A stretch of DNA of 64,000 bases from Methylobacillus arboreus (GTDB lineage: Bacteria > Pseudomonadota > Gammaproteobacteria > Burkholderiales > Methylophilaceae). The position numbers and the translations under genes were made by a program. The DNA is taken from the NCBI RefSeq assembly GCF_020532725.1, contig NZ_JAJAVC010000003.1:434001-498000 (forward strand), written 5' to 3'. The notes below the pieces were generated by a model. That model was given only the letters and a program-made list of their open reading frames with translations. It made no database searches and was not told the origin of the DNA. Position 1 is the first letter of the stretch. Every line of letters begins with the position of its first letter. Shown one piece after another: positions 28,001-36,179 of this stretch.

Positions 28001-28923
28001 CAGGTCAGCCTGCCGGATAACGTGTTCAACCTGGCTTCAGGCTGGTCCTTGATAATGCGGCTGACCACGTTGTGCAATATCACATCGCTGGTGAGTTTCT
28101 TTGGTGCGCCATTGGCAAATTCCAGCCATGCCCTGGTGGCGCCATATCCCTGGCGGATATCGATCAGTTGCTCAGGCAGCCACTGGCGCCAGGCGGCAAT
28201 GTCAGTGCCATCGGCATGCACGTACAAGGTGCCACGCCAGTCATTAATCTGGCTGACATCCTTGCCGTAAAGATTGCCGCGCACGTCAATTGGCCCGGTG
28301 GCTGCCGCAGAAGGAATGGCCTGCAGGCCAAAGCGATGGTGACCGATCAGGCCTCCCCAGGCCGGGCTTTCAATATGCAGGTTGAGGTTGTCGAAACTGA
28401 GCGGCGGTGCTTTTCTTACTTCATCATGCCAAGTGATATTGGCATTGCGGACATCAATGCTGGCCTGGCGCAAGAGCCAATTGGCAAACTCTGGCCGTGC
28501 AGGGCCGCCAGTCGCAATGCCTGCAATGTAAATAGTGCTATCTTCCTCGCGGCGTATGCTTAGCGCCGGGTCGTGGATGATGAGCGAGCTGAGGCGAGGT
28601 TCGAGCAAGGGAATGCTGAGCCACGATACGCTGGCTTCAATGTGCTTGAATGATAGCGCCACGCGTTGCTCATGGTCGTAAATGTCGATATCGCGCAAGG
28701 TCAAGCGCGGATTCAGGCCATTCCAGTTGGCATGGATGTGCTTGATTGTCACTGGCTGGCCGAGCGCATCGCTGACCTTCGCGGCGATGCGCTCGCGGTA
28801 TTCCCCGATGTTGGGCAGGATCAGGTAGCGCAGGCTGAGTACAACGACAGAGAACGCAATGATGGCGAACCACAGCGCGGCGAGGGTGGCGCGGTAACAC
28901 CAGAGCAAGGACTTTTTGACCAT
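25069..28923 (-). CDS. YhdP family AsmA-like envelope lipid-transport protein
   Basis: 1284 residues. One N-terminal membrane anchor (about residues 12-34, FAIIAFSVVVLSLRYLIL) is followed by a very long beta-strand-rich periplasmic part of the AsmA-like/YhdP family, with the C-terminal DUF3971/AsmA2 segment (KGQILKIQPGVGRLFSVLTL). YhdP-type proteins form a bridge that carries phospholipids from inner to outer membrane. Downstream nit and tldD share direction and are probably in the same operon. Length and layout agree with the family. Confidence 0.93.
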   Translation of the reverse strand: MVKKSLLWCYRATLAALWFAIIAFSVVVLSLRYLILPNIGEYRERIAAKVSDALGQPVTIKHIHANWNGLNPRLTLRDIDIYDHEQRVALSFKHIEASVSWLSIPLLEPRLSSLIIHDPALSIRREEDSTIYIAGIATGGPARPEFANWLLRQASIDVRNANITWHDEVRKAPPLSFDNLNLHIESPAWGGLIGHHRFGLQAIPSAAATGPIDVRGNLYGKDVSQINDWRGTLYVHADGTDIAAWRQWLPEQLIDIRQGYGATRAWLEFANGAPKKLTSDVILHNVVSRIIKDQPEARLNTLSGRLTWIQHKDGQELTAENLKIVTPAGLDMQNGKIAIRERKSAEKQSIEGNIALDEISLASAHLLTAHLPLPDKLRQTLHEIKPEGDLHKLSLEWTSQGGFPEKYRVSTQFSDLGMQPYANIPGFKQLSGNITADENNGSLTLNSRNAELDFKGILRWPLPVDKLTGQVKWKTNDGKPEIRVNNLNIANQHLAGAVNASFQHNQVKGGLLELIAKFNRVDGKYARFYYPLILGERTTEWLDNAILVGKSEDVSVIVKGHLRDFPFAGNKNGLFQVKAKIHDGELKFASEWPKIENIALDMLFEGNRMELNANKGTTLGTQVIKSKVVIPNLAAQQPVLSVVSEGQGPVSNGIQYLNNSPLVDITGGFTQGLQTSGNGKLALDLQIPLHDVNTTKAKGSYTISDGSLTSGDIPPLTRINGRLDFTETGLRGQNLSTWVYGGPAQVSLNTGKDKTVRITARGQVSDAGLRAGFGPGIFDRVFGNAEWNGNINVGQNGADITIQSNLQGMAASLPFPLNKAMNDSVPLKIEKKQINAQQDNINISYGNTLGALLVRTKQNNGNWKLERGDIGFNVAPTLSQQPGLTVHGNIDHLDVDEWRELSSSPQDNSQHANQTIDIKKIDLNINKLDVFDRRINELKLAANSIKDGWQMQVQSKEMTGDIQWLNQGSGRVLARLKRLSIPSSTPDTALLRTQGQFSQQSNVTEYPSLDIVADSFEYGAKQLGKLELLANEHDDDWSIEKLRITSPESEIQANGEWHNWKRAPNTRLNINWKINNVGQTLERFGYPNTIRGGTANLTGQLKWPGSPHDFETTLLSGDLQLDVRKGQILKIQPGVGRLFSVLTLQNLPRRLTFDFRDVFSSGFAFDKIGTNVRIDNGIMRSDDFRLEGPTALVQMTGETNLQKETQHIKVKVTPYVSDSLSIAALAGGPVVGAATYLAQKLLKDPLNQIASSEYEFIGTWDNPVEVKGGSRRDNTNPEPLPLGR

Positions 28924-29131
28924 ATTGTTTTATTGCACCATTATCGCCGGAATCCGCACGATTTGTGCCATTGAGAAGCATGTTGTATCAGTATGCATAG
29001 AGTATTTCATTGGCACGGTAGTTGGTCAACGCTTGAAGGGCGAAAGTTGCTGAGATTGGCTTACAATGACAATTGTTTACAAACTATTTCCTTCAGAAGT
29101 TACCCTTCCTTGTTCAGTTGAGTAGAAATTC

Positions 29132-31045
29132 TTGATTCAGTTAAAAAATATTAAGCTATATCGTGGCGTCAAGTGTTTGGTGGAAGGCGCAAGCTTTCAG
29201 TTGCATCCCGGCCACAAGGTCGGCCTCACCGGTGCGAACGGGGCAGGTAAGTCCAGTGTGTTTGCCATGTTGCGCGGCGAGTTGCATCCCGAATCCGGTG
29301 AACTTGAAATCCCGCAGCACTGGATCATCGCCCATGTCGCGCAGGAGACCCCGGCGCTTGCCGATGCTGCGATCGAATTCACCCTGGATGGCGATGTAGA
29401 GCTCAGGCAGGTTGAAGCGGCACTACGTGACGCAGAAGCAGCAGGCGATGGCGAGAAAGTGGGCGAGCTGTATGCCCGCCTCGGCGAGATTGACGGCTAT
29501 TCCGCGCGTGCGCGTGCGGCCGAACTTTTGCATGGCCTGGGCTTTAGCAATGCTGATTTGCAGCGCCCGGTTTCCGATTTCTCCGGCGGCTGGCGCGTGC
29601 GCCTCAACCTCGCACGAGCATTGATGTGCCGCTCTGACCTATTGCTACTTGATGAGCCAACCAACCACCTCGACCTCGATGCCGTGATCTGGCTGGAAAA
29701 CTGGCTCAAGGATTACCGCGGCACCTTGCTGCTGATCTCGCATGACCGGGATTTCCTCGATGCCATCGTCAACCATATTGCCCATATCGAACAGCAAAAA
29801 CTGACCCTGTACCGTGGCGGATATTCCGATTTTGAACGCCAGTGTGCCGAACGACTGGCGCAACAGCAGGCAAGTTACGATCGCCAGCAGCGCGAAGTGG
29901 CGCACTTGCAGAAATATATCGACCGTTTTCGTGCCCAGGCTACCAAAGCCAGACAGGCACAAAGCCGCATCAAGATGCTGGAACGCATGGAGCTGATCAA
30001 TGCGGCGCATGTGGACAGTCCATTCAGCTTCAGTTTCCGTGAGCCATTGGCAGCGCCTGATCCTCTGCTGGTGCTGGACGAGGCCGATGCAGGCTATTAT
30101 CAATCCACCCAAGCCACCACCATCCTGCAGCGCATCATGCTGACCTTGCGCCCAGGCGAGCGTGTCGGCTTGCTCGGCCGCAACGGCGCAGGCAAGTCTA
30201 CCCTGATCAAGCTGCTTGCCAATACCATGACACCCTTGCAAGGCAAGCGGGTGGAAGGCAAGGATTTGCGCCTGGGCTACTTTGCCCAACACCAGCTCGA
30301 GCAACTACGTCCCGACGAATCGCCGTTGCAGCACATGCTGCGCCTTGATCCTGCCACGCGCGAGCAGGAGCACCGCAATTACCTTGGCGGTTTCGATTTT
30401 CGTGGCGATATGGCCGCCGGTGCGGTCGGTGCGTTTTCCGGCGGCGAGAAATCCAGGCTGGCGCTGGCTTTGCTGATTTGGCAACGTCCTAATTTGCTGC
30501 TGCTGGATGAGCCGACCAACCACCTGGACCTGGAAATGCGCCATGCACTCACTATGGCCTTGCAGGACTACCAGGGCGGCATGGTGCTGGTCTCGCATGA
30601 CCGGGCTTTGCTGCGTGCCACCTGCGACCACTTCCTGCTGGTGGCGGATGGCAAGGTGCAGGAGTTCGACGGCGACCTCGAGGATTACCGCGATTGGCTC
30701 AACGAGCAGCGCTTGCGCGACAAGGCCGAGGAGGAAAAAGCCAAGCCCGAAGCGGCGCCCAATGCCCGCGCGCAAAACAAGGCAGAACGCCATGCACGGC
30801 TTCAGGAGCGAAGGCCACTGCTGAAGGAGCTTGAACAGATAGAAAAGAAAATGGCCGCCTGGCAGCCGGAAAAGAACCAATTGGAGCAGGCATTGGCTGC
30901 TCCGGAGCTATATCAGGAAGCGGACAAAACCCGCCTGCAAACCCTGCAGAAGCGCCAAGCCGAGCTGGAGCAACAATTAACTCATGCCGAGGAGCGCTGG
31001 CTCGGCCTGCATGAGCAGCTCGAAGCCTTGCCTGAAATCGACTAG
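29132..31045 (+). CDS. ABC-F family ATPase (YheS-like)
   Basis: 637 residues starting at TTG 29132. Two ABC ATPase domains in one chain without membrane spans: Walker A GANGAGKSS and GRNGAGKSTL, signature motifs FSGGWRVRLNLARAL and FSGGEKSRLALALL, and two Walker B LLLLDEPTNHLDL boxes. ABC-F proteins act on the ribosome E site to relieve stalling. The linker and the charged coiled-coil C-terminus (after residue 535) resemble YheS. The stop codon TAG lies inside the terminal repeat of a MITE-like element, so that insertion may have set the present C-terminus. Confidence 0.92.
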   Translation: MIQLKNIKLYRGVKCLVEGASFQLHPGHKVGLTGANGAGKSSVFAMLRGELHPESGELEIPQHWIIAHVAQETPALADAAIEFTLDGDVELRQVEAALRDAEAAGDGEKVGELYARLGEIDGYSARARAAELLHGLGFSNADLQRPVSDFSGGWRVRLNLARALMCRSDLLLLDEPTNHLDLDAVIWLENWLKDYRGTLLLISHDRDFLDAIVNHIAHIEQQKLTLYRGGYSDFERQCAERLAQQQASYDRQQREVAHLQKYIDRFRAQATKARQAQSRIKMLERMELINAAHVDSPFSFSFREPLAAPDPLLVLDEADAGYYQSTQATTILQRIMLTLRPGERVGLLGRNGAGKSTLIKLLANTMTPLQGKRVEGKDLRLGYFAQHQLEQLRPDESPLQHMLRLDPATREQEHRNYLGGFDFRGDMAAGAVGAFSGGEKSRLALALLIWQRPNLLLLDEPTNHLDLEMRHALTMALQDYQGGMVLVSHDRALLRATCDHFLLVADGKVQEFDGDLEDYRDWLNEQRLRDKAEEEKAKPEAAPNARAQNKAERHARLQERRPLLKELEQIEKKMAAWQPEKNQLEQALAAPELYQEADKTRLQTLQKRQAELEQQLTHAEERWLGLHEQLEALPEID

Positions 31046-31209
31046 TGCACTGTCCCGTCAATCACTTGCATATGAAAGCGCGCCTTCGTCCCCCTGCCGG
31101 CGTTGCAAATCCGCGCGATAGCTACGACTATCGCTGTGGTGTGCGCCTTGCCAGGAGAACGAATGCATCGCTTTCATTTCATGCAAATATTGACGGGACA
31201 GTACACTAA
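31044..31209. repeat. MITE-like palindromic element, type 2
   Basis: 166 bp bounded by 20-bp terminal inverted repeats (TAGTGCACTGTCCCGTCAAT at the left, its complement with one change at the right), with imperfect pairing continuing about 20 bp inward. The centre contains GCGTTGCAAATCC and TGCGCCTTG, which also occur in the type 1 elements at 32673 and 51745. No transposase. The left end overlaps the stop of the ABC-F gene. Confidence 0.7.
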
Positions 31210-31239
31210 AAGCTGCAACAAGAACCACGAAGGAAAACC

Positions 31240-31806
31240 ATGGAAATCCGTTACTCCCAAAGACTTAGTCTGACTTACGCCTTGTGCCTGAACGAGGCAC
31301 GTGCAAATGCCGGCGAGCCGCCCAGCACCAATCTTGAAGACTATGACGTTCTTGAAGCCTCGACCTACCTTGCCTGTTACATCACCTTCCGCGCCATCCA
31401 GCATGCCGGGCGCTCACCTGCCGATGAACGCGTAGAAAACTTCGACATGCTGGCCGTGTACCAAGCATACGCGATGCTGGTGTATACCTACCTGACCCTG
31501 CCATTGGGCGAGGAGGGCATAGAGCCGGATTACAAGGCGGCTGCCATTACCATTGCACGTTCCCTGTTTGCCGAGCTTGAGAACGAGGAATTGGCCGAGA
31601 TTATCGAGTCAGGCGGGCACAAGTACCAGTTGATCGGCGATGCCGAAGCTGAGCATTGGATGAATTACCGACAGGATGTCGAGAAGGTGCTAATAGCCTT
31701 TGTCATCGCAGCTACCGATGAAGAGTCTCCGTTTGATAAGGAGGAGCTAGTACCCATGTTAGGCGCTCTGCTCAGTATACTGTGTGAGGCATTTGCAAGC
31801 GAATAG
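31240..31806 (+). CDS. hypothetical protein
   Basis: 188 residues, predicted soluble and helical, acidic overall, with no signal peptide. Preceded by an AAGGAAAACC ribosome-binding site. I do not recognise a family. Segments such as YLACYITFRAIQHAGRSPADERVENF and the acidic C-terminal part (EELVPMLGALLSILCEAF) offer no catalytic motif. It lies just after a MITE-like element that separates it from the ABC-F gene, so it probably has its own promoter or one supplied by the element. Confidence 0.65.
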   Translation: MEIRYSQRLSLTYALCLNEARANAGEPPSTNLEDYDVLEASTYLACYITFRAIQHAGRSPADERVENFDMLAVYQAYAMLVYTYLTLPLGEEGIEPDYKAAAITIARSLFAELENEELAEIIESGGHKYQLIGDAEAEHWMNYRQDVEKVLIAFVIAATDEESPFDKEELVPMLGALLSILCEAFASE

Positions 31807-31999
31807 CGGCGCATTTTGGCGGCCTCTACTGGTATCAAAATGGCCAGAGTCAGTGTGCCCTTGACTGCATCCCTGGCGGTAATGGTTTCATAGGCCGCCA
31901 TTAACAGGTCGATCTGGTTGCTCACATCATGATGGTCCTGGGCAGGCTGCTGCCGGTATTCCACCGTCTCCCTGGCACTCAAGCCTGTACAACAACGGC

Positions 32000-32515
32000 T
32001 TAATGAGTGGGCGGAGTTCCCCTTGGCTTGTCCCCAGGTTGCGGAAGATGTTCCGGCCTGCCTTTCCCCGAGTGTTGCCTGTTTTCCAGCTTTGCGCGTT
32101 GTTCTTGGGTAAGCAGTGTGCGAATTCGCGCCTCTGTATTGACACGGGAAAAAATGGCGTCGGCCTGTAAACGCCCCAGTTCAGTTGCCAGTTGCCTGGC
32201 TTTTTTCTCGTCCAGGGTGGGAGCTTTTGCCAATGTGTCGATTTCCTCACGCAGTTTGCGTTGCTGCTTGAAGTTGTCGCGTACGGCAGGAGCTTCCGCA
32301 TGCAGCAATTGAAAGATTTTGTCTTCCTGGGCTTCGTTGAGATCTAGCCGGGCTATATGTGGCGGCAAGCTTGGGCCTTCATGGAAGAAACCGGGCGCTG
32401 GCCTGAATGGAGCATCGCCAGCGAGTAATGGCTCAGCCTGTGCAAATAGGCTGACCAGGCCGATGACGGCGCCGGTGATGATGCTTGAATAGAAATAGGT
32501 GCTGGCAGTTTTCAT
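32000..32515 (-). CDS. Spy/CpxP family periplasmic protein
   Basis: 171 residues with a signal peptide (residues 1-27, ending AQA) and an alpha-helical, charged mature part. The paired LTxxQ-like motifs appear as LNEAQEDKI and LTQEQRAKL, the mark of the CpxP/Spy chaperone family, which senses misfolded periplasmic protein and damps CpxA-type kinases. It is divergent from a CpxRA-like pair 380 bp away, the usual arrangement for a regulator and its accessory. The tail is Pro/Gly-rich. A MITE-like element now occupies the intergenic region where the shared promoter would be. Confidence 0.82.
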   Translation of the reverse strand: MKTASTYFYSSIITGAVIGLVSLFAQAEPLLAGDAPFRPAPGFFHEGPSLPPHIARLDLNEAQEDKIFQLLHAEAPAVRDNFKQQRKLREEIDTLAKAPTLDEKKARQLATELGRLQADAIFSRVNTEARIRTLLTQEQRAKLENRQHSGKGRPEHLPQPGDKPRGTPPTH

Positions 32516-32672
32516 GATTTTCCTCTCAGGGTATGGTTTGTTTCAGTGGGAAATTCTGCTGCCTGACGTTGTTAGATGCTGTTAACTATGGGTAAAGAAA
32601 GGTAAATATTGCCTGTGGCAGATGTTGTGGATACGGCTGAGCCTATATCATGGCGATGGCGATAACAGTGTT

Positions 32673-32865
32673 AGAGCCTGTTCAATGTCATTTCATGGGT
32701 ACGTTGCCCTGCCATGGCAGGGCAACCCGGAGGGCATGGGCCCCAAACGCGCCCGCTCCGCGTTGCAGTCCTTGGCGAGGTAATAAACATCACCTGCGGC
32801 CCGCGCCTTGACCGGACGCGTTTTGAAACCATGCGTACCTCATGAAATGACATTGAACAGGCTCT
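32673..32865. repeat. MITE-like palindromic element, type 1 (copy A)
   Basis: 193 bp with inverted termini that start AGAGCCTGTTCAATGTCATT and are mirrored at the right end. TTA flanks GAGCC/GGCTC on both sides, which looks like a TTA target duplication of the kind made by IS5-family (IS1031 group) elements. Internal sequence is shared with copy B at 51745-52015. Reading frames inside it are short and Arg-rich and I do not regard them as genes. Confidence 0.8.
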
Positions 32866-32897
32866 TAAAATCCTATGGTTAAAGTATTGATGATGAT

Positions 32898-33551
32898 GTG
32901 GAGCTGGTCAAGTTGATCAGGGAGTACCTTGTGCAAGAGGGTTTTGAGGTAGAGTGTGCCCATGACGGAGAAACCGGCATTGTTTATGCAGAATCGCTAG
33001 CTCCTTCATTAATCGTGCTGGACGTCATGATGCCCAAGCTCAATGGTATAGAAGTGCTGCGGCGCATCCGTGCTTCCAGCAATGTGCCGGTGTTGATGCT
33101 GACGGCCAAGGGTGATGACGAACACCGCATCGTCGGCCTTGAGCTCGGGGCTGACGATTATGTGCCCAAGCCATGTACGCCTCGCGAACTTGTGGCGCGG
33201 ATCAGGGCTATCTTGCGCCGCATCATGCCTTCAAGCGAACAGCAACAAGTACATATTACGGTAGGAGCACTTTCGCTCTGGCCTGAGAGGCGGTTGGTCG
33301 AGTGGGCAGGACAACCAGTCAATCTGACCAGCACGGAATTCAACTTGCTTGAGGTCCTAGTGAGGCAAGCCGGACGCGTGGTAAGCAAAAGCGATCTCTC
33401 TACGCTCGGCCTGGGGCGGCCATTGTCGCGCTTTGACCGTACCATTGACGTGCATCTGAGCAGCATCCGGCAGAAGCTGGGTGTTCTTGCCGATGGCCGC
33501 CAATGCATACAAACCGTATACCGCATGGGGTATCAATTGATAAAAGAATAG
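32898..33551 (+). CDS. OmpR/CpxR-like response regulator with damaged start
   Basis: 217 codons from GTG 32898. The receiver domain keeps the phospho-acceptor aspartate (LIVLDVMMP) and the lysine (DYVPKP); a winged-helix DNA-binding domain follows (LTSTEFNLLEVL, DRTIDVHLSSIRQKL). The normal N-terminus is broken: ATG GTT AAA GTA TTG at 32875 runs out of frame, while the acidic IDDDVELV segment lies in the downstream frame. A net loss of 4 or 7 bases explains this. The acidic pocket that binds magnesium would be missing if translation starts at GTG 32898; ATT 32886 could restore it. No ribosome-binding site is visible, and a MITE ends just 9 bp before the ATG. It may be a recent pseudogene. Confidence 0.75.
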   Translation: MELVKLIREYLVQEGFEVECAHDGETGIVYAESLAPSLIVLDVMMPKLNGIEVLRRIRASSNVPVLMLTAKGDDEHRIVGLELGADDYVPKPCTPRELVARIRAILRRIMPSSEQQQVHITVGALSLWPERRLVEWAGQPVNLTSTEFNLLEVLVRQAGRVVSKSDLSTLGLGRPLSRFDRTIDVHLSSIRQKLGVLADGRQCIQTVYRMGYQLIKE

Positions 33552-33553
33552 CC

Positions 33554-34945
33554 ATGGGCCGTTTGTTCTGGAAGTTCTTTTTCTTTTTTGTGCTGGCGCA
33601 GATGACGTCCATCATCGGCGTGAGCCTGTTTTTCTGGTTCTCTGCCAATCAGGCCAGCGAGCGGCTGGAGCGTGAACTGCGCAGTGATCCGATGGGGATG
33701 GCATTGCTCGAAGCGGCAGCCGGCGCCTTGCACCATGGCGGCGAGGCTGCCTTGTCCGATTTGTTGCAGCAGTGGTCCAGCAAGCCCATGCCACAGGTTT
33801 ATGCGGTAAATGAGGCAGAACAAGAGCTGTTGCAGCGGCCCTTGCCTTCCTATATAGACGAGCTATTGGATTCGGAACGTGGCGTTGTGATTGGCCAAGC
33901 GCCGGATGGCAGGGCATTCCGCCTGTTTGTGCTCGATGGACGCCATATGGGGGCTCGTTCCGGAAGGCCGCCAGGCCAGGACATGCGTGGCGGCATGCGG
34001 CCGCCTGGCCCTCCGCCCGAGGGAGGCAGGCCGCCCCCAGGGCCGCAAGGGCCTATATTCCCCTGGACTCCAGTATGGGTAGGCTTGATTGCAAGCCTGA
34101 TGTTTGCCGGCCTGTTGGCTTGGTATGTTTCCCATCCGATCAAGGTGTTGCGTAATGCATTCGAACGAGCGGCGGGCGGCAACCTCAAAGCTAAAGTCAG
34201 CCCGGCCATGGGCCGGCGCCGGGATGAGCTCGCCGACCTCGGGCATGGTTTCGACCGCATGACCGAGCAGTTGGATGCATCGATTCAAGGACAAAAACGC
34301 TTGCTGCATTATGTCTCACATGAAATGCGCTCGCCGCTGGCACGCCTGCAGGTGGGTATCGGGCTGGCCAAACAAAATCCGGAGCGGCTGGAGTCTACCC
34401 TGGACCGTATCGAGATGGAGTCGGTGCGCATGGATAAGCTGCTGGGTGAAGTCCTTGAGCTATCCCGGCTGGAGTCCGGCATTATGGCCATCAAGAAGGA
34501 AAGGCTCATGCTCGGAGAGCTGCTGGAAGGCGTGGTGGAGGATGCGCGTTTCGAGGCCTCGGCCAAGCATGTGGATATACAGAGCAATATCGCGATTAAC
34601 GCCGAGATAGAGGCCCAGCCTGACCTTTTGTACCGTGCGTTGGAAAACATCTTGCGCAACGCTATCAAGTATAGCCCGGATTCCAGCGAGGTCATGTTGG
34701 GAACCCGGTTAAGCAACGGCCATATTATTGTGGCGATTTCAGATAGTGGTGCGGGTATTCCGGAGGCTGAACTGGGCAAGATTTTTCAGCCTTTTTACCG
34801 CGCGGACAGTTCCGGCAGTGTCACTGGCCACGGCTTGGGACTGGCAATCACCAAGCAGGTGCTCGACCTGCACGGAGGCAGTATCTATCTGCAAAATCGC
34901 ACGGGTGGCGGCTTGCTGGTGGAGGTATTGCTGCCTATCGCTTGA
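33554..34945 (+). CDS. CpxA-like sensor histidine kinase
   Basis: 463 residues from ATG 33554, 2 bp after the response regulator. Two membrane spans (about 7-30 and 178-198) flank a periplasmic domain that ends in a striking Pro/Gly-rich stretch (RPPGPPPEGGRPPPGPQ). A HAMP domain follows, then the DHp helix with the phospho-accepting histidine (SHEMRSPLARLQ), an N box (NILRNAIKYSP) and G boxes (DSGAGIPE, GHGLGLAITKQVL). All catalytic motifs are intact. With the adjacent regulator and the divergent Spy/CpxP-like gene it forms an envelope-stress sensing unit by analogy with CpxPRA. Confidence 0.9.
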   Translation: MGRLFWKFFFFFVLAQMTSIIGVSLFFWFSANQASERLERELRSDPMGMALLEAAAGALHHGGEAALSDLLQQWSSKPMPQVYAVNEAEQELLQRPLPSYIDELLDSERGVVIGQAPDGRAFRLFVLDGRHMGARSGRPPGQDMRGGMRPPGPPPEGGRPPPGPQGPIFPWTPVWVGLIASLMFAGLLAWYVSHPIKVLRNAFERAAGGNLKAKVSPAMGRRRDELADLGHGFDRMTEQLDASIQGQKRLLHYVSHEMRSPLARLQVGIGLAKQNPERLESTLDRIEMESVRMDKLLGEVLELSRLESGIMAIKKERLMLGELLEGVVEDARFEASAKHVDIQSNIAINAEIEAQPDLLYRALENILRNAIKYSPDSSEVMLGTRLSNGHIIVAISDSGAGIPEAELGKIFQPFYRADSSGSVTGHGLGLAITKQVLDLHGGSIYLQNRTGGGLLVEVLLPIA

Positions 34946-34953
34946 TGGCTTGT

Positions 34954-36177
34954 TTAAACCGGCGGGCGTTTCAGCAGGTCATTGAACAGATCGCGATAAG
35001 CGTTAATTCCCTCCGGTAAGGGGTAGCGTTCCAGAATGGTGGCTCTTGCCGCGTCACGCATGGCTTGTAATTGGTCTGAAGCAGACAACACCCTGTCCAC
35101 TGCATCAGCCAATTGCTGGCTTGAAAAGAAATCCACCAGCAGCCCGTTTTCTTCATGATGAATGACTTCTTCTACCGGCGCGGTACGTGAGCCTATCACC
35201 AGACAGCCTGCTGACATGGCTTCGAGCATGGACCAGGACAACACGAAAGGCACAGTGAGGTAGATGTGCGCTGAGGAAACCTGCAGCACGCGCAGGTATT
35301 GCTGATAGGGCAGTTTGCCGAGGAAGTGCACGCGGTTGAGGTCTATGCCCGGAACTTCCTGCAGCAGCTTGGTGCGATAACTTTGTCCATCCGGCAATTT
35401 GCGGCCATAACTGACCTCGTCGCCACCGACAATCAGCACGTGGCAATTCGGACGGCGCCTGAGAATCTCCGGGAGAGTACGCATGAAGACATGGAAGCCG
35501 CGGTAAGGCTCCAGGTTGCGTGCCGCATAAGTGATTACCTCGTCAGTCCGTGTCAGTGTCAATCCGGAACCCAGCTTGACCCAGGCCGTCGGGTCGGGGC
35601 GGGCGGCATCGGTGTTGATGCCTTCATGGATCAGGCGAATCTTGTGCCGGTATTCCAGCGGGTAGAGGTTGCGCTGCCATGCGGTGGGGCTGATGCCGAT
35701 ATCTGCCGCATGCAGCGAGAGCAGGTTGGTGATGTTCTTGGTGCGGATGCGCAGGAAGTCGTCCAGGGCGAGCGGGTATTCGGGGTCGAAGCCCGCATCG
35801 GCGCCTGTTGACTGATAGAAGAACTCGAAGAACGTGACAAGTGGCACATCGGGATATATGTCCTTGGGATAGATGGCCTCGCCCCAGCCCATATGGGCGA
35901 CGATGATATCAGGATGATAGCCGCGCTCCTTCAAATGCAGCAAAGCGCGCGCGACGCTCTGGCCGCGGATCACATGTTCCTCTACCGGTGCCAGATAAGC
36001 ATGCACCCCCTGGGTGGTTGTGCGGGCAGGCTTGTATTCCATGCGTTGCACGCCTTGCATGCCGGGGGCATGCGCCTCGCACAGGCTCAGTACCTGGTGC
36101 GTGCCTTCATCGATCAGCGATTGCGCAATGTGGCGAAATTGCCCGGGGAAATTCTGGTGGATGAAGAGGATCTTCAT
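34954..36177 (-). CDS. GT4-type glycosyltransferase
   Basis: 407 residues from ATG 36177 (MKILFIHQNFPGQFRH); a longer frame would run into the upstream gene. GT-B fold with N-terminal acceptor domain and C-terminal donor domain: DEVITYAARNLEPYRGFHVF marks the start of the donor domain, and the conserved Glu pair appears in APVEEVIHHEENGLLVDF. It overlaps nothing on the left and converges on the histidine kinase gene. The family builds cell-surface polysaccharide or lipopolysaccharide. Its neighbours give no pathway, so sugar and acceptor are unknown. Confidence 0.88.
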   Translation of the reverse strand: MKILFIHQNFPGQFRHIAQSLIDEGTHQVLSLCEAHAPGMQGVQRMEYKPARTTTQGVHAYLAPVEEHVIRGQSVARALLHLKERGYHPDIIVAHMGWGEAIYPKDIYPDVPLVTFFEFFYQSTGADAGFDPEYPLALDDFLRIRTKNITNLLSLHAADIGISPTAWQRNLYPLEYRHKIRLIHEGINTDAARPDPTAWVKLGSGLTLTRTDEVITYAARNLEPYRGFHVFMRTLPEILRRRPNCHVLIVGGDEVSYGRKLPDGQSYRTKLLQEVPGIDLNRVHFLGKLPYQQYLRVLQVSSAHIYLTVPFVLSWSMLEAMSAGCLVIGSRTAPVEEVIHHEENGLLVDFFSSQQLADAVDRVLSASDQLQAMRDAARATILERYPLPEGINAYRDLFNDLLKRPPV

Positions 36178-36179
36178 GC

